A DNA stretch of 64,000 nucleotides from Loripinus fragilis (GCA_964019695.1 OZ026522.1:77531601-77595600); one strand, 5' to 3'. Counted from the first letter of the stretch, positions 52,708 through 63,529 are shown. Numbers and translations are program-made. The notes: generated by a model not told the origin, from the letters alone.

Positions 52708-52921
52708 CAAACAAACATCACAGACAACAATTAGACCGTCTATCCTTTGGCCTACGTTGGTCATTAGTTTCTACAAGACTACAATTTTTTACCGGCGGGC
52801 CGATAGTGGCACAACAAACAAACATCACAGACAACAATTAGACCGTCTATCCTTTGGCCTACGTTGGTCATTAGTTTCTACAAGACTACAATTTTTTACC
52901 GGCGGGCCGATAGTGGCACAA
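52708..52921. repeat. Exact 107-bp tandem duplication
   Basis: Two copies (52708-52814 and 52815-52921) run from 'acaaacaaacatcac' to 'gatagtggcaca' without differences I could see. The end of the unit, ACCGGCGGGCCGATAGTGG, is inverted at about 52980-53003, so the duplication covers one arm of a foldback element extending to about 53070. Confidence 0.8.
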
Positions 52922-53894
52922 GATTGGATGCTGGCTGGGTTAGCAAAATTCCCGCCCACTTCCTAGTAAGCAAGTAAAATCGTGCCACTATCGGCCCGCC
53001 AGCGAAACATTCGAATGGCGTTTCACAGGCGGGCCGATAGTCTCACGAGATTGGATGCTAGCTGGGTTCCTCATGTTTTCAGCCAATGCGTGGTATATTT
53101 TCCGTACCAAACACTTATTGAGATTATAACTTGATGAGCGGAAATTTCAGTCCGAAATATTTATTTAACCAAAATTAGCAAAATGATGTCAATTTCAAAT
53201 ACAAATGAGTCTCCACTGTTTGCGCATCAGGGTAGATTGCACAAACGGCTGCGACTGATCTGTAACGTTTGATCCCAAAATGCTTGGTAATGGAATCCAT
53301 TTGATCCATGTCTAAAAAAGAAGTGACAGACTCGTAAAATGCTGCATAATGTGTTTATTAATATGAAACCTTGGTTATAAAATTTTTTTTTTGTTGGTTA
53401 TGAAATATACAAACAGGAGCTCTGTGGGCAAAGGCTCCATCCATTATATGCGTGTGCACAGGTTGGTCAAAGCCTTCATTGATCAAGTATGATCAGATAA
53501 AAAACGTACATTCACCGACGAAGTCAAAGCACATCACCGGCACATCGAAGTTTAATTGAGCAATCAAATTTTAATTGAAGCTGATTGATTGGCGTGTGTT
53601 TTGACACCCTAGTCTTAATCTCGTTAATGACTCACAGATTAAAGATTATCTGGCCGCACACTTTAATTTGAGACAATAAACATCCAATTACTTTAACTGG
53701 TTGATCAGTCCCTTTTCTTAACGCTGAACAGATCAGTGCCACCCTGCGTATTGGCGTAGAGGTGAAGGAAAATAAAATTAAGTTTATGCTATATTTTATT
53801 GGTATTTTTTGTAAGCATTGCATTTTGTTATCACGGGTTACCCTAGTCATGCTTAGTACATTTATGCACGACACTCCTCTCAAACTTTTTTCAT

Positions 53895-54480
53895 GGGGTC
53901 AGTCTGATCACCGCAGGATACCGCAGGCTACCACAGGATACCGCAGGATCCCCTGATATTGGCGTTTTCAATGGAATTTACCATATTATTACATGGAATA
54001 GGCATTATATAATAAAAAACAGTAAATATCTTCACTTGTTTATTTGGTACAAATAGCCATGCAATAAACCAACTGATTAAAAAGACACCCTGTCACATTA
54101 GCCTAAGGATAACACAATTTGGTGTTATTAATTCGACAAATTACATGATTATTTTCTATTTTTTATATTTGATATGTTTTTCATAACTATAAATCATGAT
54201 TTAAGGTTTTCCTAGATTAAGATGATATTTGAATTAATTTTTGATGAATCAGTGCAATATCACATGTGTGACAATAAAAAATAGGTTCATCCATGATATC
54301 TTTAGTTAAGAGTTATATTCTTGTTGGAAAATATTTTTTTAAAAAAATGTCTTGAATGATGTATCCAGCTTTTCATTGAAGAAAATTAACTATATAGTAG
54401 GATCCTTATACCACAGGATCCCTCAAACTATAAAGAAGCACTTTAAGGGATCCTGCGTTAGCCTACCTGTGCTGCATAAT
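53895..54480. mobile_element. Small element with CCGCAGGATACC-rich ends
   Basis: The left end is 'gggtcagtctgatcaccgcaggataccgcagg' and the right part has 'taccacaggatccctc' and 'agggatcctgcgttagcctacctg'. 'ccatattattacatggaatag' inside matches the larger element at 60431-63145 ('catattattacatagtatag'). It has no coding frame. Confidence 0.55.
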
Positions 54481-54664
54481 GCTGGTTTGAACTCATTAAA
54501 ACCTTTAAAATACCAGACTTAAGGACGAGTTCAACTGGAGTAAGGACGAATGAAAAATTAAGACCACTTGCCCCACAGGACGAGTTGGTCAAAAAAGAAT
54601 TTCGAGCCCTGCTGGTAGAAAAAAAAGATTCCCCTAAAACTAAGGAAATACGCTCGCGAACGCT

Positions 54665-54745
54665 TGTAATATTTTGGGTCAGGTGTGGTACTTGATTGTA
54701 TCGATTCCTGATCAGTGCCCTCTTTCTTATTTTGAAAACGTCAGT
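54665..54745 (-). repeat. Fragment of the 23853-24480 dispersed repeat
   Basis: 'ttgggtcaggtgtggtacttgattgtatcgattcctgatcagtgcc' is the inverse of part of 23865-23920. Confidence 0.5.
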
Positions 54746-55150
54746 GCGCCTCCTCAATATATACTAGCAGATTAGGCTAACTGACCCTATAGGGCATGTG
54801 TAACTGCAGAACATATCATTTTGTAGAAACAGTTCTAAAGACGGTTTTGCCTACATCATACAGGCCATCAAATAACAACGTACTTGATTTTCTACTAGTG
54901 CAACATTTTGAGCATCGGTTGAACAAATGAGAAATCGTAGCGAAAATCCTCGATATGTGGTGTCACACTCCGTTGGCCAATACCTTTTTTTTTTTATTAC
55001 TTCATGTTTATGTACTCATCTAAATCGTCCAGTGAGCTGAACGGCTACCACTTCTTTGAGAAGAAAATGCCATCTGTTTTTAAGTCGCAACCTATTTAAT
55101 TTAATTTAGATCTACCTTTTCCATAGAACAATTACCATGCCGATTCTGCT

Positions 55151-55348
55151 GTTTGTTTGCTTGATTCTTTACGTCCCATCAGCAACCTGTCAGTTATGTG
55201 GGGATGGGTCGTCCTGGGTTGAACCAGAACTAAGCTAGGATTAATGTGTCTTGCTCAAGGACACAACACACTGAAGTCGGTGAAGCTCGAACTCTTGGCC
55301 CCTCTGTCTCGAGTCAAGCTCTCTACCACTGAGCCACTGCGCTCCCCG
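55151..55348 (-). mobile_element. tRNA-derived SINE, family A
   Basis: On the minus strand it starts GGGGAGCGCAGTGGCTCAGT and ends CAAGCAAACAAAC. The B-box is worn to 'gagttcgagcttcacc'. Confidence 0.75.
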
Positions 55349-55936
55349 ATTCTGCTGTTACAATGCGAAGGACAGGCCCTGCCAAATGCCCGAGAGGGCA
55401 TACATAATATACAAAAACCTGCTCCAGGTCCCGAAGTTATAACATCTTTAGTGCTCAACTCAACTGAGCATGGAGTTTATACTTTTCATAAATGTAAAGA
55501 AACAGTATATTTAAAATTGGAGAGTTTCTCCATGTTTACGTACAAGTTAACATTTTAGTTTTCATGGGCAGTTGAACATATAATGTCGCGGCCAGGTTTT
55601 TCCGAATTTCAAAAGTCAATGTGCAAATTTGTGCCCAATTTTATACGGAGATGTGTCCGTGATGACCCATATTTGTGCTGGCAAAATATTGGTGCAGGAA
55701 AATATCGCACCAGTCGACGGCTACGTCCATTTAATGCACATTTTCAAACGAAGGCTGATATGGCATGGCACCTCAAGGAATCATTTATATGTCAAAATTG
55801 AAGAATACGCAAGAAATGAAGTACGTTTGACTTACGATTAAATTCAATTATTTTGTTTTAACATCTTGCAAACTAACTGGAACACTCAACATTGAAGGAG
55901 AAGGAAGCTGACAAATAGTGATATCTTCCCATGTGC

Positions 55937-56857
55937 TCATGGAATCTGAGCCGGGATCCTGTTCTTCTTCAACTGATTTGCAAGAGAACTATTATGATTA
56001 GTATTACAAGTTACCTCGGAGTCTAGCTCCAGTTGATAAGTATCATTATCAGTATGGGACTCTATTTTATTCTGGTTCCCTTCTGGATACATTGTTTCTT
56101 GTCGGTCCTGTAATATAAAAGATTTCTGATCATCATTTTTACTATTGGATGTAGCCTCGGAACATAGTTCCTGTTTATTGCTACGCATTTGGGACGCTGA
56201 AATATTTTCTCTCTGTTCTTTTTCAACTTCTGTACTTTGTCCCTGAAACTGAAGAGAGACATTTAGGCTATCAACTAACTCAAGTATCATTTTTGGTGTA
56301 GCCTCGGAGCTTAGCTCCAGCTTATTGCTACTAATTTCGAATGCTGCTTGATCATCTTCCGTACTTTGCTCCTGAAATTGAAGAGAAAGTTTAAGATTAT
56401 GGACCGGCTCAAGTTTATTCTCTGATGTAGCCTCGGAGCTTAGCTCCTGCCTATTGCTACGTATTTGGGACGCGGTCATTTGCTCCGTCCCTGCTAGACT
56501 TGAGCTCTCTTGCTTTTTCTTCTCTTCTATCTGCAAAGAAATGAAAGAGTCGGGCTCATTGAATGTTTCATCAAATTTATCGTCCAGCCACTCCTCATAT
56601 TCTTCGGACGTGTCCAAAGAATCTCCGTTGGGAGTAGACGAGCCACAGTGCTTTATGTATATGCCGTCGATATAATCTTCATATGCGGCCAAAGTCTCGG
56701 ACATTGTCCTTGGCTTTGTCTGACAGTTTACTGTCTGATAAGATGCACTGTCCATTACGGGAGTGGACACCCCTGTATAGTTGGATTTATTTAGGCCTAA
56801 AGTTTGATCCTCAAGGGTTGGGCCTTGGCCTACTGATCCGACCCGCTGTCGTTTAAA
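55937..56857 (-). CDS. Acidic repetitive -1-frame ORF behind the second gag
   Basis: Read from the slippery heptamer at 56851-56857 this frame is open to the stop at 55937, about 306 residues. It begins Phe-Lys-Arg-Gln-Arg, the same five residues that follow the shift in the young LTR element. It then becomes acidic ('DTSEEYEEWLDDKFDETFNE') and carries about four degenerate repeats of 45-50 residues with the motif SNKQELSSEAT. No protease or RT motif is present. An alternative frame just past position 55985 stays acidic (EEEQDPGSDSM) to about 55850, suggesting one more shift near the end. Its function is unknown. Confidence 0.5.
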   Translation of the reverse strand, partial: FKRQRVGSVGQGPTLEDQTLGLNKSNYTGVSTPVMDSASYQTVNCQTKPRTMSETLAAYEDYIDGIYIKHCGSSTPNGDSLDTSEEYEEWLDDKFDETFNEPDSFISLQIEEKKKQESSSLAGTEQMTASQIRSNRQELSSEATSENKLEPVHNLKLSLQFQEQSTEDDQAAFEISSNKLELSSEATPKMILELVDSLNVSLQFQGQSTEVEKEQRENISASQMRSNKQELCSEATSNSKNDDQKSFILQDRQETMYPEGNQNKIESHTDNDTYQLELDSEVTCNTNHNSSLANQLKKNRIPAQIP

Positions 56858-57318
56858 TCTTCAGCTTCCTTTTTCGGCATGTTGAATGATAAGCGTTTCC
56901 TATTGGGACAGTCCCTTTTAAAATGCCCCTTCTCATTACACTGAAAACAGGGCATTGGGGACCCATCTCCTCTGGACGTCGATGGGCTTCTGCTGGAATA
57001 ACCCCCTCTCCTTTCTGGAGCTTTGTCTAGCTTATGTAAAACTTTTCGGAACATTTCCTCTAAGCTATTAACTCGGTCCTCTAGACCCTTATCGCTCTTC
57101 GCAGTATCCTTCTGCTCGGCCAGTGATGTGCTAGAGGTGTCTCTCTGGCCTTTATAGGACATATATCTCTCACGTGGTCTACTGCGATTGTCCTGCAGGG
57201 TAGTGGCCCATGCATGTGACTCGGGAATATCAAATGATTGATACTCCCCCACCATCGAGACTCCTTTTTTTGGCCTGGAAGATTTGCTGGTTATATTGAA
57301 ACCATTTAATGCAGTCAA
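56830..57318 (-). pseudogene. Second Ty3-like gag, 3' part with zinc knuckle (shifted frame)
   Basis: This frame overlaps the 5' part by 89 bases. Its first reliable residues follow the A7 run at 57265-57271. It carries a coiled-coil-like 'RVNSLEEMFRKVLHKLDKA' and a CCHC knuckle, CFQCNEKGHFKRDC, at about 56930-56971. It ends EDLNDSGSDQ, with GAT TTA AAC (56859-56851) matching the slippery site of the young element. The change of frame inside gag is either a one-base lesion in A7 or real slippage there. Confidence 0.65.
56851..56857 (-). promoter_or_regulatory. Slippery heptamer T-TTA-AAC in the second gag
   Basis: In the zinc-knuckle frame the codons read GAT TTA AAC GAC. The downstream spacer is again 6 bases, followed by GGGT...ACCC that could pair weakly. 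Heptamer, codon context and spacing match 32768-32782 almost exactly. Confidence 0.65.
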
Positions 57319-58471
57319 TGGCCTCTTCTATTCTGGTTGGCATCTTATTGGCTGCATGCAAACCTGCTTTTTTGTCATAACATCCGTGACAAAACCGTAA
57401 TACAGCCTGCTTCTGAATATGCTCATCAGGCAGACTCTTGTAGGCTTTAGTAGCCAATGTTAGTACTCGGTCAGCCCAATCTTCGACCTTCTCATCCCTA
57501 TTCTGGCTACAGTTAAGGAAAGCTAGTTGTGAGGTTTCCTGTAGTTCCCGGAAAGCAAACCTAGCTTCCATTCTTTCAATCACATCATAATAAGGCAGAT
57601 CCGGTTCTCTCTCATGCAAACTAGCAAAATACTCAGCCGCTTTGCCCTCTAAAACATACATCAACTTAGACTTACAGTCTGCCGACGACCAATGCTTTTC
57701 CCGAGCAAAGCTCTTAAACTTAAGATAGAAGGCCTCCCATGTTGTTTTTGCCGGATCGAAAGATAACCCCTTTGGGAGCCAATCGGACCTAGACTGCTGT
57801 CTATCTCTATTCTCACTGTGGGTCTTTCCCTGTACCCCTCCCCCTCTATTAAAATTTTGGAAGTCACCTTCCGTCTTTACTCTTGCTGATGGCTGGCGCA
57901 CTTGTGCATTTGTTGGGAAACTCGGATCAAAAGATCCAGTTGGTTGCCAGGTAGGCGGTACACTCGGATCAAATGATCCTATTTGAGGCCAGGCGTATGG
58001 TGCCGGTGCATTTTGTGGAAATGCCATCTGACCTAACGGGTTTGGTAGATTACCCTGCATGCTCGGTCCCTGTGGACCTGTTAGTCCTGTGTATGCACTA
58101 AAACCCTGCTGTAACCCTAAATCAGACGAACCCGCTTTCATGTTGGGTGGCTGCCTACCCAGGGTGAGTGGAGGCTGGTACTGTGATGGGGGACCCCTTA
58201 GTCTATAGTTGTTTATGGCCTGACCTATTCGGGCATATACATCTTCTGTAAATGTGTCAGTACTTGGTCCTACTTGGTACGGCTCAAAGTCCAATTTTGC
58301 AACTAATTGCTCTGTGACTTGCAGGTATTTGACACGGACTAAATCGTCCAGGGTAATGTTGCCCTTTGCTTCTCTTAGATCCATGATGGAATCGCATAAC
58401 TGCCTCCCAATCCCAGGTAAGCTCATTAATTCTCTTGGGGCACAAAAGTTTATTTTCACCTTATCCGCCAT
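57230..58471 (-). CDS. Second Ty3-like gag, 5' part with helix-hairpin-helix N-terminus
   Basis: The frame opens at ATG 58469-58471 (Met-Ala-Asp-Lys). Residues 10-60 form a helix-hairpin-helix motif, 'PRELMSLPGIGRQLCDSIMD' then 'GNITLDDLVRVKYL', known for nonspecific DNA binding in ComEA-like proteins. A Pro/Gly/Gln-rich linker follows to about 240. The gag capsid-like domain comes next: 'TTWEAFYLKFKSFAREKHW', 'KSKLMYVLEGKAAEYFASL', 'RDEKVEDWADRVLTLATKAY'. The frame stops at 57230 just past the A7 run, while homology continues in another frame. No LTR or primer site was found upstream and no RT downstream. It is a truncated element or a gag-derived gene. Confidence 0.75.
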   Translation of the reverse strand: MADKVKINFCAPRELMSLPGIGRQLCDSIMDLREAKGNITLDDLVRVKYLQVTEQLVAKLDFEPYQVGPSTDTFTEDVYARIGQAINNYRLRGPPSQYQPPLTLGRQPPNMKAGSSDLGLQQGFSAYTGLTGPQGPSMQGNLPNPLGQMAFPQNAPAPYAWPQIGSFDPSVPPTWQPTGSFDPSFPTNAQVRQPSARVKTEGDFQNFNRGGGVQGKTHSENRDRQQSRSDWLPKGLSFDPAKTTWEAFYLKFKSFAREKHWSSADCKSKLMYVLEGKAAEYFASLHEREPDLPYYDVIERMEARFAFRELQETSQLAFLNCSQNRDEKVEDWADRVLTLATKAYKSLPDEHIQKQAVLRFCHGCYDKKAGLHAANKMPTRIEEAIDCIKWFQYNQQIFQAKKRSLDGGGVSII

Positions 58472-58844
58472 TTTCAGGTATGTTGAAAACCAGATAAATC
58501 AAGACAATGTTTCTGGAAGATTTATTTCATTTAATTGCAGCGGATAGGATGTGATGTTCACCGAAAAATACCGATAATTCGCGAATGCGTTATAATATCA
58601 GCAATATCACAAAATTACAGAAAAGAGCAAAATTCAAAATTTCAGGAAAATTTCCATGCGGTTTTACTACGGAGAGTTAATAATAAACGCCAAGGTGAGC
58701 TGTAAAATTCGAAAAATGATATTTATTAAGACAGAAATATAAAATTTTACAAGCTGGCTGGTCTCTGATATATTGCTATTTCTCTACAATGGGGATTTCA
58801 AAAATGTTTTAGTATTAGCCATGCATTGCTTTATTTTTGATCAA

Positions 58845-58955
58845 GAATTTGTTTTCTTTGGCCTTACAATTTTCTAGAATTTTCTTTGTTTGGCCTTAAA
58901 TTTCCAAGATTTTTTTCTTTGGCCTTAAATTTTCAATAATTTTTTCTTTGGCCTT
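58845..58955. repeat. Four ~30-bp tandem units, 'ttttctttggccttaaattttc'
   Basis: The unit recurs from 'gttttctttggccttacaattttctag' to 'ttttttctttggcctttgg' with small length changes, upstream of the second gag. Confidence 0.65.
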
Positions 58956-59956
58956 TGGAATTTAATCTGGGTTCAGATGGTTTTTGAAAATGGGTAATTT
59001 CACAAAGAATTCTATCAACGGGCCGAAAAGGTGACTAGAAGTAAATGAAGAATGCAAAAATGGATGCCAAAAATAGGTCACGTGGTCATATGAACCTATA
59101 ATATCCTTCCCTTCACAATCGCGACAAAATTACAAAATCAAGTGACAGATATTTCTTTTCAGAGAGCTAGAAAAAACGTTTCTTTCAATATAGAAATAAG
59201 CATAAAAAGAGGATCTGTCGCAGCGCTACTATAGAGAAATAGGAATATACCTCTCCTACATAGGTCTGTGACTTGTGTAGACCCGGCACTAAGCTGATAC
59301 AGTTTGGAATGTATCCTCTGCAATAGCTACCATGTGCCTTTAGTCTAATAGTCCATCTTCGTCTAGCTGCACGGCTGTCATGCGTCTTCCAGACTGGTTG
59401 CACCATCTAACCCAATTTTACCATACAACCTAAATGCAAGTTGCACGCACCGTGCACGTGAGGTTGCTCGATATTTAGCCAATCGCCGCCATATTGGAAT
59501 CCGCAGTACAATGAACAACAAGCTTAACGCCATTGCACTCTCCGTTTGACATTTACCATAACAGTTAATCCCAAAATTACCATCATTTGCGGTTTCAGCT
59601 GTCCACTGACTTTTCAATTGCTGTTGCAAATATTGCCTCAAGTTGCTAGATTTATCCTCCTTGGTCAGAATTGATTTTTCAGTTGAACGAAACGTGGATC
59701 ACAGTGCCGTCAAAGATACATACACGGGTACATGTGTAAGTTTTGGTTAATGAATAAAATTCGTTACGATTCGTCGAAGTTTGTGAATGCAGAAATTGAG
59801 TTTAGTGGCGCTGATAATGAAATCAGAATTATTGTAACCAGAATTCGTGGAAGCAAAAGTGACCGGAGCAGCTTTAGATTATGTGAGGTCTGACCTCAAA
59901 GTGGGCTATTGGTCACAGTGTGGTCAATACTTTCAGGTCAAACCCAACCCTTCGCC

Positions 59957-60187
59957 TGTGGAACTCAGTGGCTAAGTTGGTGGAGTGCTGGACTTGGGAT
60001 TAAATGGTTGCCAGTTCGAGGCTCACTGCCTGGAGAGTCACTGAGTTGTGTCCTTTCAAAAGTAAGACATTTTATCAGCTGCTGCCTTAGTATATACTGG
60101 TTCAACCTATGAAGACAGGTAATCATCCCAACATGACTGAAAAAATGTTGATTGCGACGAAATTAAAGCATCAAAATAAACAAACCA
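59957..60187 (+). repeat. Diverged family A SINE
   Basis: 'gtggaactcagtggctaagttggtggagtgctggacttggg' is a worn A-box head and 'agttcgaggctcac' a worn B-box. 'tagtatatactggttcaacc' and the tail 'caaaataaacaaac' follow. It is older than the other copies. Confidence 0.55.
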
Positions 60188-60512
60188 AAACTTCTCAATC
60201 CATTGTCTGCGCAGGAAGGATACTCAAAGGATCGACCTGTCTGCTATGGCACATCACCACTGAAAAATGGATTATGTGTTAATACGCGGTATGCATTACT
60301 CAAAACACTACGTAAAAAAAGTAGCAAGCAGTTAGAACTGAATGGCTATAAGTAATCTGTTTGTGGAGACGTCAAGTAGCCTTTGGTAGCTAAACAATAT
60401 GCAATGATTGGTATTAGTTTACAAGTGTACGGGTCGGTCTGATTACCGCAGGATACCACAGGATTATTACCCGATACCGCAGAATCCCTTCCTATAGACG
60501 GTTTTAATGAAC

Positions 60513-61200
60513 CATAGCTCCAGATAAGGCTGCGTATTGCGTATTTACGCAATTTTGTGAACGTGAAAACGCAATTAAATTCATTTCTGTGCGTACAAAA
60601 ACGCAATAAAAATCCTTGATACTCAATTCCGAACTTTTTCGTAGCGTATGACGCTATAGTATTCAGTTTCCAATTGTCGTTTTTCGCATCTCAAGCTGTT
60701 GTTGGGTACAAATTTATAGACGACGTGGCGCCGAATCTAGTTTATTAAATTGTAAACCAGTCCAGGAACATTCTTGGCGCTGTTTAGCTATACCCAATAT
60801 TTACACAATAACGACATTCATCTGGCTTTACAGTAACAATGGCGTAACGTGGGCGTAAAAGCCCCAGAGCAATTGAATAATATCATATCGTAACTAACCC
60901 TAATACTGCATTGGTGGTTTGAAGAATCAAAGATGACTTGATAGATACGTTGGTTTTTCGAAATAAGTATGAAATAGCGATCTCAGATATACTTATATTG
61001 CCAGTGTGCTTTCTGAAAGTGAAACCGAAAGTAAACAAAAAAATCAAGAGAAACAAGGCCTGCTTTCATTGCTTATTTGCCTTTAGATGGATACCCAATA
61101 CAAAAACTTGAAATACCCAATTTAAATTTTGAAATACCCAATTAAGCCAAAAAGAGGTGGGTAAATACCCAATTGCCTCCAATCCTTATCTGGAGCTATG
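60513..61200. mobile_element. MITE with perfect 17-bp ends CATAGCTCCAGATAAGG
   Basis: The left end at 60513-60529 is exactly inverted at 61184-61200. 'gtgggtaaatacccaattg' and 'gaaatacccaattt' lie near the right end, as in the shorter relative at 27725-28066. It is nested in the 60431-63145 element. Confidence 0.75.
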
Positions 61201-61769
61201 ATGAACTTTAGCATATTATTACATAGTATAGTCATTTTATATTAGCATACAAAGGGCTACATCTAGTTTGTTTTCTTTTTCATTTTTTTTTCTTTTTTTT
61301 TAGATATAGATATAAATTTATACATCTTTTTTTTCAGAGTTACATCACAGAAAGAAGTATTTGTATCGCTGAGACATTAGGCCTTGAGCTGGCTATAGAC
61401 CCCCTAAGATGTTAGCCCTCTGAGAGTGGCAGCATTAACATGTAACATCACGTTATATACGTTACCTCCCCCAAATAGCATTAAACTTCCCTGATAATGT
61501 CTCAACCATGACATGTTCATACATATTTGCATGCTGACACAGGTTTTTAAACTTCTTATAACACAGTTACATATTTTAGTATTAATTTTATAACAGATTG
61601 TGACACTACCAATGTGCCAATGTTAGTACCACTGAAAGGTTGTTCCTATCAAACTGATAGAGAATTCCCCCCCACTTGTTCATCTACATACCAAACAGGG
61701 TAGAAAAGCAAGCAAAGAATTGCTCTAGGCACTCATCAGTGACATGAAGCCCTAACATGTGCTATTTAT

Positions 61770-61966
61770 TGTTTGTTTGATTTGATTCTTTACGTCCCAT
61801 CAACAATCTTTCAGTTATAAAGGGACGGGTCTTCCTGGGTAGAACCAGTACTAAGCTAGGATTAATGTTCTTGCTCAAGGACACAACCCAGTGACGCCGG
61901 TGAGGCTTGAACCCGCCGCCCCTCGGTCTCGAGTCAAGCACTCTACCACTGAGCCACTGACCTCCC
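61770..61966 (-). mobile_element. tRNA-derived SINE, family A, with 13-bp target duplication
   Basis: The direct repeat ATGTGCTATTTAT is at 61757-61769 and 61967-61979. The minus-strand head reads GGGAGGTCAGTGGCTCAGTG and the tail ends CAAATCAAACAAAC. The perfect duplication makes this one of the youngest SINE copies in the window. Confidence 0.85.
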
Positions 61967-62625
61967 ATGTGCTATTTATGTAAATGTGAATAAGCTGCAG
62001 TATGACATGTTTCTGAAAAAAGTACCAAAGCCATACACATATACTGACTATTTCAAATGGCATGCACATGCGCTTACTTCCACCCTGCTTTTCTGTCCCC
62101 AGGATATACATACAAAGATTGAATTTTTTTACTATCAAGTGTTTCCCATGAAAACAAGTGAGGCTTTCCAGATATGGACACATTGAGTGGAAAATAAATG
62201 GGAAAGAAATCGAGTACCTCTGGGTGAAAGAAAACTTGATTGTACCCTAACAAAAGAGCCACAGATTTATATTCCACATTTGATCACATTTTGTGTGATA
62301 TGGGGTAACCAGGTTCAAAACTCAACAACTAAAACCTTTTGAAAGATAGAAACATAATATTTGCAGTTTTCCAAAAGGTACATAAACATTCTTTAATACA
62401 AAATGAATTAGTAAGCACATTCACATTAAAACAAATATCAAACTATATTAGTTTCATAAATCATTTATATAGGAATAATGAAAAAATGTAACACACTTTG
62501 GGGTGCATATTTGCTTTTAAAGGTCCATATCTGTGATGCAGAAATAGCTTACTTGGATGATATAGCCAATTTGGAAATCTTACCTTGTGGTTTGCACTTT
62601 TCAATTATCAAAGATGTTGAGCCAG

Positions 62626-63095
62626 TTTTTGTAGTGATTGCTATCTTGACTTAAACAGAACTTGTCACCATATCATATCTCGGACCCAATATACTGGGTC
62701 CGAGATCAAACGTATTAGGATTTTCACCTACTATTATGGTATGAAATATAGTATTTAGGGATCCTGCGGTAGCCTACCCGCAATGATTAAAATAAGTTCG
62801 AACAAACTATTTTAGCCAGTTTTTGTAATGATCCCTATCTTGACTTAAACAGAATTTGTCACCATATCATATGTATTTGGATTTTTACCTACTTAATGGT
62901 CTGAAATATAGTATTTAGGGATCCTGCAGTAGCCTACCCGCGATGATTAAAATAAGTTCCTCCAAACTATTTTAGCCAGTTTTTGTAACGATTGCTATCT
63001 TGACTTAAACAAAATTTGTCACCATATCATATGTATTAGGATTTTCACCTACTAAAATGGTCTAAAATAAAGTATTTAGGGATCCTGCGGTATCC
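62626..63095. repeat. Three ~155-bp tandem units at the right end of the 2.7-kb element
   Basis: Each unit runs 'agccagtttttgtaayga...ctatcttgacttaaacagaa', 'gtcaccatatcatatg', 'agtatttagggatcctgcrgtagcctacccg' and 'gattaaaataagtt'. A run of 'tatcctgtgg' follows to 63130. Confidence 0.8.
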
Positions 63096-63363
63096 TGTGG
63101 TATCCTGTGGTATCCTGTGGTATCCTGCGGTAATCAGACTGACCGTTTTTCATGGACACCTGCACCATACCAATTTATAGCAGTGTGGATCACGATCAGT
63201 TGGCTTTTGATATACAAAAGGAGATAAATCTGGGTTCCACAAGGCTTAATTGCTATCATTATTTCTGAAGCGTCTTCATCGTTAAAATTAGATTATTATC
63301 ATATAATAATGCTTAAAATAACTTTATGAAGTGTATAACAGTTTAAAGGGATTTAAACAAGTT

Positions 63364-63525
63364 GGGCGAAACGACTACGGTAAAAAAAAAAGTGGGGCGA
63401 AACGACTAGGGTCTTGGGGCGAAAGGACTAGGGTGTAGGGGCGAAACGTCTAGGCATCAAATTTAGGGAGAAACGACTTGGGGCGAAACGACTAGGGGCG
63501 AACTGGTCTTGGGGCGAAACGACTT
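63364..63525 (+). repeat. GGGGCGAAACGACTAG minisatellite
   Basis: Seven or eight units of 16-25 bp, with variable spacers, read 'ggggcgaaacgactagg'. The opposite orientation is at 51645-51740. Confidence 0.8.
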
Positions 63526-63529
63526 GTTA

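Larger units (their letters stand above)
60431..63145. mobile_element. 2.7-kb noncoding element with inverted CGGTCWGTCTGATTACCGCAGG ends
   Basis: The left end is 'gggtcggtctgattaccgcaggataccacaggat', and the right end, inverted, is 'cggtcagtctgattaccgcaggataccacaggatacc'. Inside are a nested MITE (60513-61200), a SINE (61770-61966) and three ~155-bp units near the right end. No transposase frame is visible. The 53895-54480 element is a shorter relative. The superfamily is unknown to me. Confidence 0.6.

Noticed and set aside
55583..55841. Two overlapping 70-residue plus-strand frames
   Set aside because: No domain, no splice context, and they lie just past the truncated gag element on the other strand; coding status cannot be supported.
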